Of a stretch of DNA of 64,000 nucleotides, positions 54,003 to 64,000 are shown piece after piece. The stretch is taken from contig WYDT01000003.1 of assembly GCA_013122435.1 (NCBI GenBank), positions 372,001 to 436,000 of the forward strand. The letters are read 5' to 3'. A program made the position numbers and the translations under genes. This stretch comes from Chloroflexi bacterium AL-N1 (GTDB lineage Bacteria; Chloroflexota; Chloroflexia; Chloroflexales; Roseiflexaceae). The stretch's first letter is position 1. Each line of letters starts with the position of its first letter. The notes under the pieces were generated by a model. The model was not told the DNA's origin and made no database searches. It saw only the letters and a list, made by a program, of their open reading frames with translations.

Positions 54003-54878
54003 TTGAGTATTCTGGTCGATAAAAACACACGTCTTGCTGTACAGGGCATCACCGGCAATGAAGGTACATTCCACGCGCGAGCAATGATCGAGTATGGCAC
54101 CAATATTGTCGCCGGGGTGACACCGGGAAAAGGTGGCTTGAAGGCCGTCGATAACCAGGTTCCCGTGTTTAACACTGTTGAAGATGCCGTCAAGGAAACT
54201 GGCGCAAACGTCTCGGTGATTTATGTGCCAGCACACCTCAATGCTGCCGACTCGGTACGTGAGGCTGCTGCTGCTGGTATTGCACTCGTGGTGTGTATTA
54301 CCGAAGGTGTTCCTGCAAACGATATGGTTAGTACAGTGGCATTTGTAAAGGAGCACGGCTCACGCTTGATCGGCCCCAATTGTCCCGGTCTGCTGACTCC
54401 TGGCGAGGCCAAAGTCGGTATTATCCCCGGCAATGTGGCGACACCTGGTCCCGTTGGGGTGGTCTCAAAGAGTGGTACGCTTACCTACGAGGCTGTTGAT
54501 GCGCTTACCCGCATTGGGTTGGGCCAATCGACGATTGTTGGTATTGGTGGCGACCCCATTATTGGCACGTCTTTTATCGATGTGCTTGAACTCTTCCAGG
54601 CCGATCCTAAGACCGAGGCGATTGTGCTGATTGGCGAAATTGGTGGTACAGCAGAACAAGATGCTGCGACCTATATCAAGCAACATGTGACCAAGCCAGT
54701 GGTGAGTTTTATCGCTGGGCAAACGGCTCCTCCAGGGAAGCGCATGGGCCACGCTGGTGCGATTATCTCTGGTGGTGAAGGAACTGCCGCAGAGAAGGTG
54801 GCCGCACTAGAGGCGGTAGGGGCGAAGGTAGCCAAACTCCCGACCGACATCGCGCAGTTGGTCAAGGATGTGCTGTAG
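54003..54878 (+). CDS. sucD: Succinyl-CoA synthetase (ADP-forming), alpha subunit
   Basis: 291 residues, normal length. The CoA-binding N-terminus reads [20 protein letters not shown] and VTPGKGG; the phosphorylated His lies in [14 protein letters not shown] near residue 248. It forms succinate, CoA and ATP from succinyl-CoA in the TCA cycle, together with SucC, which is not in the window. TTG is the start, with AGGAGG six bases before. A strong terminator follows, so it is a monocistronic unit. Confidence 0.95.
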   Translation: MSILVDKNTRLAVQGITGNEGTFHARAMIEYGTNIVAGVTPGKGGLKAVDNQVPVFNTVEDAVKETGANVSVIYVPAHLNAADSVREAAAAGIALVVCITEGVPANDMVSTVAFVKEHGSRLIGPNCPGLLTPGEAKVGIIPGNVATPGPVGVVSKSGTLTYEAVDALTRIGLGQSTIVGIGGDPIIGTSFIDVLELFQADPKTEAIVLIGEIGGTAEQDAATYIKQHVTKPVVSFIAGQTAPPGKRMGHAGAIISGGEGTAAEKVAALEAVGAKVAKLPTDIAQLVKDVL

Positions 54879-54909
54879 TATTTATAATAGTTTTCAAGGT
54901 AGGGATAGC

Positions 54910-54944
54910 AAGGGTGTTTAATTGAACACCCTTGTCTTTTTTTT
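54910..54944 (+). terminator. Rho-independent terminator of sucD
   Basis: A perfect nine-base stem AAGGGTGTT/AACACCCTT with a six-base loop is followed by TGTC and eight T. Confidence 0.93.
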
Positions 54945-55105
54945 GTATGTATAGAAATCTACGAGGAGAAATCACTCTTCTTTACAGCTGTAAGATAGAT
55001 GACAACCGTGTGCAAGTTGTTATAATGTCAGAAGGCGCTATATGCCCATCTCATAAGTATGTAGCTATGTATTAGGAATTGATTTCCTGTTGTGAAGATA
55101 GTGAT

Positions 55106-57103
55106 ATGACAGCCACTTTACGTATTGGCACTCAAGTCTGGCCCGACGATCCCTTCTGGGTACAGGTTCATGAGGCGCTCCAGCAACGTGCCCAACACCA
55201 TGCGGTTCACCTCATCTCGGTTGTGCTGGAAACGCCTGCGAACTATTCAGACGAGCAACTGGTAAATTATGTCGAAGAGGTGCTCGCACAAGATTTAGAT
55301 GCACTTATCGTATGGAATCCTTCTGAACAATTCATTCACCATATCCTCGAAGCAGATTTGCCTGTGGTCTACCTCACGGAAACAGCTATACGCCATCCAC
55401 GTCTTGTGTCACCTTCAGGTCTCTACACGATTGCTCAGCACATTGGCGAGTATCTGGCAAATCGTCTGTCGGGTCAGGGTAATATATTAGCTATTGGGGG
55501 ACTCACTGGTATACCAGGTGAGGATGGTCGTAGCCGTCTGAGGGGCATCCAGAAGGCGCTGCAGCCGCATCCGGCCATACAGATCCAACATCTCCCTACG
55601 CCATGGCGTTATGAACAGGCCTATCCACACTGTTACAACGTGATGCAGCAGTTGAATACACCTGTCAGCGCTATTTTTGGGTTTTCGGACTCGTTAGCAT
55701 TAGCCGCACGTGATGCTGGTCGCGCGTTGCATGTCGTGGATGATCAGACACTCATTGTTGGTATTAACGGCGATCCGTTAGCACTCGCGGCCATTGTTGA
55801 AGGGGGTATGACAGCCACGATGCAAACCCCCGCCGCCGATTTTGGTACACAGGCGCTTGATCTGGCAGTTCATGCTGGGCGTGGACAACCGCTCCCTACC
55901 CATTTTAGCTACCAACCACGTTTGGTCACATCCCAGAATGTTGCTGATGTTGCGGTACAACAACTTATGTCGATGGCTGCACTTCCCAGCCGCTTGGTTG
56001 GGTTTAACCGAAAACTTGATCAACAACGTCAAACACAGCTTGAGACGAGTCTGGAAATCAATCGTCGTGCGGGTCTCATCCTTGATCGGCAGCACCTCTC
56101 ACAGGCCATTACCGAGCTGATTCGTACCAACTATGGGTATGATGAGGCCCATTTGTATTTATGGAATGCGCGGGAACAGATACTCATTCTGGATCAACCT
56201 GAGTCTTATGACTCGCAGCGCACATCTCTGTATCCTGATAGCTCATTGGTGTTGCAGGCTGCGTTGCTCGACAACGAGCCTATCTTTATTCCCAACACCC
56301 GACACAGTCGCCGCTTTACTCCTGATCCGTATGCCCCTGCAACGCGCGCGCGTGTGGTTATTCCGGTTCGTCTGGGTGGGCAGATTGTGGGGCTGCTCGA
56401 TCTGCATAGCTATCATTCGACGCAGCATACTCATCATGAACTCATTGGTTTACAGATACTCGCCGATCAACTTGGTATTGTGATGCGGAATGCTGAGTTA
56501 TATCAAGAGGCGCTGCAAGCCCGTGCACAGGCCGAAAAAGCCGATCAACTCAAGACACGACTGTTAGCAAACGTCAGTCATGAATTGCGAGGACCGTTAA
56601 ACATTATTTTGGGATACAGCCAGACAGCACTCTCTGTTCCCAGACCGTACGAGATGGAATTGTCGACAACGTTGCGTCACGACATCCAGCACATTTATCG
56701 TAGTGGTGAGCACCTTATTCGTTTGATTAATGATTTGCTCGATCTCTCGCGGGCGGAAATCGATGAGCTTGATCTCTTTCAGGAAACCATCAGCACGCAC
56801 ACATTTTTGCAGGAGGTCTTCCGTTCCATTGCCGATCAAATGGATCAGAAGACCGTTGCGTGTCGGCTCGAACTGCCGTCACGTTTGCCGATGATGCAGG
56901 CTGATCCAGTGCGATTACGCCAGATCCTGTTGAATCTTCTCTATAACGCAACCAAGTTTACTGATAGTGGTGAGATCGTGCTTGGGGCTGAGGTATTGCC
57001 ACCGCATATCCATATCTGGGTGGGGGACACCGGACGTGGTATTCCTATCGAGATGCAAGAACGCATTTTTGAGCCGTTTACGACGGCACAAGAACATGCT
57101 TGA
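55106..57103 (+). CDS. Hybrid sugar-sensing histidine kinase, N-terminal part up to an in-frame TGA
   Basis: 665 residues. A periplasmic-binding-protein/LacI-like sugar domain without signal peptide (about 1-300; LRIGTQVWPDDPFWVQVHEA, INGDPLALAAIVEGGMTAT) is followed by a GAF domain (about 330-470), a HisKA domain with the phospho-His near 492 in NVSHELRGPLN, and an ATPase domain with NLLYNATKF and GDTGRGIP. TGA at 57101-57103 cuts the ATP lid: the G2 box GIGLGLSIA lies behind it in the same frame. The intact gene would run to 58336 (1,076 residues). It should control the adjacent sugar importer and gal genes. Confidence 0.75.
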   Translation: MTATLRIGTQVWPDDPFWVQVHEALQQRAQHHAVHLISVVLETPANYSDEQLVNYVEEVLAQDLDALIVWNPSEQFIHHILEADLPVVYLTETAIRHPRLVSPSGLYTIAQHIGEYLANRLSGQGNILAIGGLTGIPGEDGRSRLRGIQKALQPHPAIQIQHLPTPWRYEQAYPHCYNVMQQLNTPVSAIFGFSDSLALAARDAGRALHVVDDQTLIVGINGDPLALAAIVEGGMTATMQTPAADFGTQALDLAVHAGRGQPLPTHFSYQPRLVTSQNVADVAVQQLMSMAALPSRLVGFNRKLDQQRQTQLETSLEINRRAGLILDRQHLSQAITELIRTNYGYDEAHLYLWNAREQILILDQPESYDSQRTSLYPDSSLVLQAALLDNEPIFIPNTRHSRRFTPDPYAPATRARVVIPVRLGGQIVGLLDLHSYHSTQHTHHELIGLQILADQLGIVMRNAELYQEALQARAQAEKADQLKTRLLANVSHELRGPLNIILGYSQTALSVPRPYEMELSTTLRHDIQHIYRSGEHLIRLINDLLDLSRAEIDELDLFQETISTHTFLQEVFRSIADQMDQKTVACRLELPSRLPMMQADPVRLRQILLNLLYNATKFTDSGEIVLGAEVLPPHIHIWVGDTGRGIPIEMQERIFEPFTTAQEHA

Positions 57104-57982
57104 CCAGAGGGTATTGGACTCGGGTTGTCTATCGCACGTCATCTGGTGATGTTGCATCACGGTTCGATGACGCTGGAAAGCCAGCCCGGTTTGGGAAGTA
57201 CATTTCATGTATATCTGCCATTGCCCAACCTGAGTGGACAGCCTGTGGTTATCTCTGAGGCAAACAATCCGGTGTTGTTGTTAATCGACTCGACGGACAC
57301 AATAGAAGATACCATTGTCGATCTGAGCCAACGGCACAATCTCGTGATCTATCGACTCCGTGCAGGGAGTGATTTACCCGTGCTGCTCACCGATGTCCAG
57401 CCAGTCGTACTCGCGTGGAATCTGGCCTGTGCAACTACCGATGACTGGGCCATCTTTCAACAGATTCGCGCCCAACCACAACTCTGTCAGGTGCCGATGA
57501 TCCTCTACGATTATGAACAGGGGGTTGGTGTGTCCCACATTGGTATGACTGGCGTGGTACACAAGCCACTCAATGGGACAAAGTTGCTCGAAACGATTGA
57601 CCGATTACGCCCGTCTGGTCCATTAGGCAAGCTCTTAATTGTTGATAATGATCCACAGGCGCATATACTCTATCAACATCTGTTAACGCAACGCCTTTCT
57701 GCACATCAGATTGTACATGCGAACGGTGGACAGGCAGCATTAGATATATTGCAAAAAGAAACATCCAGTCTGACTATTCTCGATCTGATCATGCCAGATA
57801 TTGATGGCTTTGCGGTTCTTGCGTACGTTCGCGATCATCCTCAGACGCGTCAGATACCTGTACTAATCATCAGCGGCCATATGCTTTCGTTCGATGATAT
57901 TCAGCGGCTTGATCAATCCCAGCTCATTTTGCAAAGTAAAGATACGTGTTCTTCCGCAGAGACCATCGATACCATCCAGTGA
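57104..57982 (+). pseudogene. Middle part of the hybrid kinase: ATPase lid and two receiver domains
   Basis: In-frame continuation of the kinase after TGA. It starts with the missing G2 box (PEGIGLGLSIARHL), then a degenerate receiver lacking the Asp (VVLAWNLACAT at the expected site), and a canonical receiver with the Asp in SLTILDLIMPDIDG. A second TGA (57980-57982) ends it; coding continues again in the same frame with the AraC domain. As a separate protein it could start only at an internal TTG near 57125. Confidence 0.65.
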
Positions 57983-57985
57983 GTG

Positions 57986-58336
57986 ATGACTCAAACTGAT
58001 GTACTGCCACAACAGACCAGTGCGATGGTCAAACACACCATTGCCTCTATCCATCAGAACTATGCCAGTGTTCTTTCACGCCAGCGTATTGCCGATGCGG
58101 TGGGTGTCAACAAAGATTATCTTGATCGCATCTTTCAACGTGAAATGCAGCTTTCCCCCTGGAACTATCTCACGCGCTATCGTATGAAGCGTGCCAAAGA
58201 GTTGCTCGACACAACCAGCAGCAGCATTACGATGATTGCTACGCAGGTTGGCTTTGAGGATGTTGCCTACTTTAGTCGCGTCTTCAAAAAAGAGGTAGGC
58301 TGTTCACCCCGGGACTATCGTGAACAGCCCGGATAG
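57986..58336 (+). CDS. AraC-type DNA-binding domain, C-terminal part of the hybrid kinase
   Basis: 116 residues: two helix-turn-helix units, SRQRIADAVGVNKDYLDRIF and ITMIATQVGFEDVAYFSRVF, ending CSPRDYREQPG. It is in frame with the kinase and separated only by TGA, so it was probably the output domain of one polypeptide. It could still be made alone from ATG 57986. It would bind upstream of the sugar transporter genes. Confidence 0.7.
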   Translation: MTQTDVLPQQTSAMVKHTIASIHQNYASVLSRQRIADAVGVNKDYLDRIFQREMQLSPWNYLTRYRMKRAKELLDTTSSSITMIATQVGFEDVAYFSRVFKKEVGCSPRDYREQPG

Positions 58337-58476
58337 TCGTGCGCTGTCTCACCAGGTCGATATTGTCCAACAACAGTCCGATATTCTCCAAGACAGCCTG
58401 AAACCCGCGTGCTATGCTATACCTGCATAAGATTTTCACTAACTACTGAAATCGATCAACCTCGAAAGGATGCGTG

Positions 58477-58845
58477 ATGTTTCCAGACGTCCACGTAATT
58501 CTGATCATCGAGAGCGATCAACCAACTGCTGACATGTATCGACGGGAACTGAGTCGGGAATATCGTGTGATGACATGTACCGACACACCAACCGTTCTTA
58601 AACTTCTGCAAGCACAATCGTTGAGTGCCATTGTCCTTGAACCTGCGCTCGACGGTGGGCGGGGTTGGCAGCTTTTTACGGCGATTCAACAGGTGAATAT
58701 TAATAATACCATTCCTATTATTTTGTGCAGCACACTCGACGAGCGCCAACGCGGCATCGATCTTGGCGCAACCGTATACCTTGTCAAACCGACATTGCCA
58801 AGTACCTTACGTGACACATTACGACAAGTGATCAAAAAGGGTTGA
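58477..58845 (+). CDS. Stand-alone receiver domain with Glu at the phosphorylation site
   Basis: 122 residues, one CheY-like domain. The acidic pocket (IIESDQPTA) and the conserved Lys (YLVKPT) are present, but the acceptor position reads AIVLEPALDGG, with Glu where Asp is expected. This would mimic a permanently active state or mark loss of phosphorylation. It lies between the broken kinase and the permease. AAAGGA precedes the start. Confidence 0.78.
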   Translation: MFPDVHVILIIESDQPTADMYRRELSREYRVMTCTDTPTVLKLLQAQSLSAIVLEPALDGGRGWQLFTAIQQVNINNTIPIILCSTLDERQRGIDLGATVYLVKPTLPSTLRDTLRQVIKKG

Positions 58846-58904
58846 ACGGGTATCCGTTGCAACTACATCCAATGTAGGAATTGAAACGCAAAGGAGCGAG
58901 CCTC

Positions 58905-59834
58905 ATGGAACAAACTGCAGATGTTATGCAAAAACAAAATGTGCGATCTGCCTGGCTCAAGCGTGGGCGTACAAATGAGTCTTTACTTGCCTACCTCTTT
59001 ATCTTACCCAGTCTGATTGGCTTTATTACGTTTTATGCCGTGCCAGCGGTGCGTGGTCTTATGATCAGTTTTACGAACTGGGATCTGCTTGGTGAATCTC
59101 AATTTATTGGTTTTGCAAATTATCAGCAACTTATCCAGGATGATCAGTTCTGGCAATCACTCCAGGTGACTCTGTATTATGTGTTGCTTAATATCCCGCT
59201 ACAGACCGCACTGGCAGTTGGGCTGGCTGTCCTGATGGATCGTCTCACACAGTCATTGTTTGTACGTGGTGTTCTGATTCTTCCCTGGCTCATTCCCAAT
59301 GTTGTGGTGGCGTTGCTCTGGCTGTGGATGCTTGATCCCAGCCTTGGACTCATCAACCAAATTCTGGGTGTGTTTGGTATTCCACGACAGCCTTTCCTTG
59401 GCTCAGTCGAGCAATCGATGCCGGCCATTGCCGGTATCAATATCTGGCGGCATGTTGGCTACACCGCATTGCTGATTTTCGCGGGCCTCCAAACTATTCC
59501 CAAAGATGTCTATGAGGCTGCTGCCATTGATGGTGCAACGGAGCGGCGGATGTTCTGGTCGATCACTATTCCATTGCTACGACCTGTACTGGTTTTTGTG
59601 CTGGTGACCACAATTATCGGATCATTCCAGATTTTCGACACGATTGCGATCACCACACAGGGTGGTCCGGTCGACGCGACACGCGTGATTTACTGGTACA
59701 TGTATGAGCAGGCCTTTAATCGATTTAATATGGGTTATGCCACCACGGTTGCTGTTGCGCTCCTCACCATCCTGATCATTATTACCATTATTCAACTGCG
59801 CTATCTCCGAGCAGATACATCGGATCTTGCCTGA
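58905..59834 (+). CDS. Sugar ABC transporter permease (MalF type)
   Basis: 309 residues, six membrane helices, with the EAA loop EAAAIDGATERRMFWSITIP. It appears intact, in contrast to its partner genes. AAAGGAG lies eight bases before ATG 58905. The neighbouring galT and galK genes suggest galactosides as the substrate. No ATPase gene is in the operon. Confidence 0.88.
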   Translation: MEQTADVMQKQNVRSAWLKRGRTNESLLAYLFILPSLIGFITFYAVPAVRGLMISFTNWDLLGESQFIGFANYQQLIQDDQFWQSLQVTLYYVLLNIPLQTALAVGLAVLMDRLTQSLFVRGVLILPWLIPNVVVALLWLWMLDPSLGLINQILGVFGIPRQPFLGSVEQSMPAIAGINIWRHVGYTALLIFAGLQTIPKDVYEAAAIDGATERRMFWSITIPLLRPVLVFVLVTTIIGSFQIFDTIAITTQGGPVDATRVIYWYMYEQAFNRFNMGYATTVAVALLTILIIITIIQLRYLRADTSDLA

Positions 59835-59938
59835 CAAGTGGTGGTAAAGAGCATATACGACGATGGTTTTCTTCCCTATTCTAGCGTCCCTGTTTGTTGG
59901 GCGTGACTAAGATGATAAAGAATGTATGGGGTGATAAT

Positions 59939-60849
59939 ATGGTAACACAAGTACTTGCGTCTAAACGGCGCACAAACCGCATATCATTAGGGCAGATCTT
60001 GGCCTGGCTCGCCTGGTTGCTCTCCATTATGATGGTGCTTGTTCCCTTCTGGTGGATGATCCGCACTGCTTTGTCGACAAATCGTGAACTCTACGCCAAC
60101 CCAAGCGTGTGGCTACCAGTTGGCTTTACGTTTGATAGCTTTGGGCGGATTCTGGGCTTTGTGGACATGAGTGAAGCAGTTGCTGCCGATGGCTCTGGAC
60201 AGCCCCTCAATTTCTGGCTTTATCTACGTAATTCAATCGTGGTGACCGTGCTGGTTGTAGTTGGTCAACTGTTTTTAGTGCTCTGGCTGCGTATTCCTTT
60301 GCCCGTTTGCATTTTCCCTTCCGCAATCAAATCTTTTTTCTGTATATCGCGGCGTTGATTGTTCCGGCAATTGTCATTTTGATCCCCAATTACATTCTGA
60401 TGCGTGACCTGAATTGGCTCAACACATTTCAGGGCATCGTGGCGCCATACTTTTTGATGACACCCTTTGCTGTGTTTTTTCTACGCCAGTTTTTCCTGGG
60501 GATCAATACTGAGATCGAGGAGGCGGCCAAAATAGATGGGGCCTCACTCTTTCGGGTTTTCTGGAGTCTGGTGATCCCGATCAGTGGCCCACCTCTGGTC
60601 ACACTGGGCATTCTTACCTTTATTACGATTTGGAATGAGTATCTCTGACCGCTCTTCGTAGGTCAGGATGAGAGCGTGCGGATGCTGACCGTTGCACCGG
60701 GCATCTTCCGTTCACAAACACCGGAGGGTGTGCCAGACTGGAGTGGATTGATGGCAGGTGCGTTGCTAGGGATTTTGCCAGGCATACTGCTATTCGCATT
60801 CTTCGGGCGTAAAGCGATTAACTCAATTCAGTTTAGTGGATACAAATAG
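59939..60849 (+). pseudogene. Sugar ABC transporter permease (MalG type), broken
   Basis: One base is missing from a T run at 60272-60276; restoring it gives LFFSALAAYSFARLHFPFR, the normal helix. The rest continues in the new frame with the EAA loop (EIEEAAKIDGASLFRVFWSL) to TGA at 60646-60648, where the family has Trp (WNEYL-W-PLFV). After that the frame stays open to TAG 60847-60849 with a normal C-terminus. Two lesions in one gene make a functional product unlikely. Confidence 0.85.
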
Positions 60850-60955
60850 GGTGTATTACGGCAGGAGAAGAAGTTTTTGTTTCATTGGAACGCACGGACA
60901 TATTCATAGAGATATACACAACATGATTGACAAAGGAGTGTAAACACAATACAGT

Positions 60956-62337
60956 ATGGAAATCGTCAATTCTTTATTGTTATGGTGCTACTTGCGAACC
61001 TTGTATTGGCTGCGTGTGGTGGTGGTAGTAGTACGCCTGCTGGCGAGGCGGATACGTCTTCTGGAACAGATGCTACTGGCTCAAGTGAAGGAGTTACTGT
61101 TCGTTATTCGTTATGAGATTCCAATCAACAGCCGGCTTATGAAGCCTGTGCTGCCGCGTTTATTGAGCAAAACCCTGACATCAACATCAAGATTGAGCAA
61201 CTTGGGTGGGATGATTACTGGAACAATCTTCAGACGAGTATGGTGGGGAACAATGCACCCGATGTTTTTACCAACCATCTTGCAAAATATCCTGAGTTTG
61301 CGACCAAAGACCAGCTCGTAGATATTCAGCCGTTAGTGGAGCGTGATCAAGTTGATATTGAGCAGTATATTGGTGATCTGGCAGAATTGTGGACACGTGA
61401 TGGCCAACGGTGCGGCTTACCAAAGGATTGGGACACCATTGCGATTGTGTACAACGAGGAAATGTTTGAAGCTGCGGGAGTCGATCCGGCGACACTGGCT
61501 GATATGACCTGGAATCCGCAGGATGGTGGAACCTTTGGCGAACTGATGCGAACCTTGACTCTGGATGCCAATGGCAACAACGCCTTGAGCCCGGACTTCG
61601 ATCAAAATAATGTAGCTTAGTATGGCTTTATTCCTCAGGGTGCCGGTGAGTCCTATGGTCAGACCCAGTGGAGCATGTTCGCTGCGAGCAATGGTTGGCA
61701 GTTCAACGAAGGTCCATGGGCCACCAGCTACAATTATGCTGATCCCAGGTTTATTGAAGCAATCCAATGGTATGCCAACCTGAGTCTGGAAGAAGGTATT
61801 GCACCACCAATCGCGGATATCGAAAGTCTTGGTGCCAATGTCTTGTTCACTTCGGGGCAGGGTGCCATGACGACTGATGGTTCATGGATGATTGGTCAGT
61901 ATGTGAATGATGCCGATTTCACCGTGGGCTTTGGCTTATTGCCTCAGGGTCCAGAAGGGCGTAAGAGCATGTTCAATGGTCTGGCCGACTCCATCTGGAC
62001 TGGTAGCCAGCATCAGGAAGAGGCATGGGAATGGGTCAAATATGCGGCCTCTCAGGAGTGTCAAGACCTTGTGGGTACCTTTGGTGTGGTTTTTCCGGCC
62101 ATTGAGACTGGTGTAGATGCAGCACTCCAGGCCTATGAGGAGCGTGATCTGGATGTTACAGCCTTTACCGAACAGGCGCTTGATCCGGAAAGCACCTTCT
62201 TGCATCCCATTACTGACAATGCTTCTGAGGTTTTCGCTATTATGGGCACCACCATGGATAGTATTATGTTAGGCCAGATGACTGCGGCGGAAGCACTGGA
62301 ACCAGCGAATCAAGAGGTGAATGCCCTCTTCGAGTAA
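60956..62337 (+). pseudogene. Sugar-binding lipoprotein, broken by a frameshift and two stops
   Basis: The start ATGGAAATCG lacks one A; with it, the signal peptide reads MENRQFFIVMVLLANLVLAAC, a proper lipobox. TGA at 61114-61116 stands where family 1 binding proteins have Trp (SL-W-DSNQQPAYEACA), and TAG at 61618-61620 splits NNVA and YGFIPQGAGES. Otherwise the sequence is a normal solute-binding protein to its end. It was the receptor of the importer formed with the two preceding permeases. Confidence 0.85.
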
Positions 62338-62466
62338 ATGAGGTTGTATGCTGCTGGGAACACGATCGCTTATTCGGCTGTTCCTGCTGGGAACAGCCGC
62401 GCTATATAACCCAATGAGCAACTACCTGCTTCTGGAAGCTATAGGTAGCATTGCTAGGTAAGAACA

Positions 62467-64000
<1,534 letters not shown>

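Noticed and set aside
57101-57103. Selenocysteine insertion at in-frame TGA codons.
   Set aside because: The affected positions are Trp or Arg sites in non-redox proteins, and no suitable hairpin directly follows the TGA codons.

Overview
The window reads as a bacterial chromosome segment of roughly balanced base composition, probably a filamentous or gliding member of the Chloroflexota. The evidence is indirect: a sugar sensor in which a periplasmic-binding-like domain, GAF domain, histidine kinase, receivers and AraC domain follow in one frame; STAND/ORC-like ATPases, one carrying a long VGVA membrane repeat; abundant Pro/Thr-linked extracellular hydrolases; and GTG/TTG starts. No rRNA or phylogenetic marker is present that would settle the taxonomy.

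Layout. (1) 1-9.7 kb: a co-directional chitin/amino-sugar locus with an ABC sugar importer (binding protein cut by the window edge plus two permeases), a GH3 N-acetylhexosaminidase, a SIS-domain amino-sugar phosphate isomerase/deaminase, a PIG-L deacetylase, then a secreted GH18 chitinase with CBM5/12 and a secreted GH8 enzyme with CBM2. Together they could cut chitin or chitosan outside the cell, import the oligosaccharides and process them inside. (2) 9.7-17.2 kb, minus strand: two adjacent ATPases of the ORC/STAND type, one with a 12-bp tandem repeat, a CoA-disulfide-reductase-like flavoprotein and an amidase, separated by intergenic palindromic repeats. (3) 17.4-17.7 kb: tRNA-Leu, tRNA-Val and tRNA-Phe behind a near-perfect promoter. 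(4) 18-26.4 kb: two very large exported paralogues with divergent C-termini (a DUF3626-like end and a peptidoglycan-binding plus M15-peptidase end), each followed by a gene that could be its immunity or accessory protein. (5) 26.5-29.6 kb: an N6-adenine methyltransferase with an HsdS-like tail, and a TetR/membrane protein pair with a truncated oxidoreductase. (6) 29.6-45 kb: a more AT-rich accessory stretch with a secreted trypsin-like protease and lipoprotein, a LuxR-type regulator, a tethered solute-binding protein coupled to a broken winged-helix regulator, a cluster of unrecognised exported proteins, LysE, a broken AraC gene, an FAD monooxygenase, and SH3 and M23 surface proteins. (7) 45-55 kb: an ABC-F protein, a thioredoxin-reductase-like flavoprotein without its cysteines, a phosphoribosyltransferase, two universal stress proteins, a scar of gene remnants, NUDIX, nucleotidyltransferase, YggS-like PLP protein and succinyl-CoA ligase alpha. 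(8) 55-64 kb: a sugar-sensor kinase, a second sugar ABC importer, galT and galK, which look like a galactose uptake and Leloir-pathway operon.

The most striking property of the sequence is decay. Region 8 carries nine in-frame stop codons and three single-base frameshifts. Similar lesions break the AraC gene, the winged-helix regulator, an exported protein, the second large exported protein and a GNAT remnant. Every nonsense codon can be explained by one C-to-T or G-to-A change, and the frameshifts lie in short homopolymers. Either this lineage is losing these functions, or the assembly carries systematic errors. Read mapping would decide. The best candidates for undescribed biology are the paired large exported proteins (18-26 kb), the VGVA-repeat ATPase pair (10-13.7 kb) and the split, membrane-tethered SgrR-like sensor/regulator pair (32.5-35 kb).
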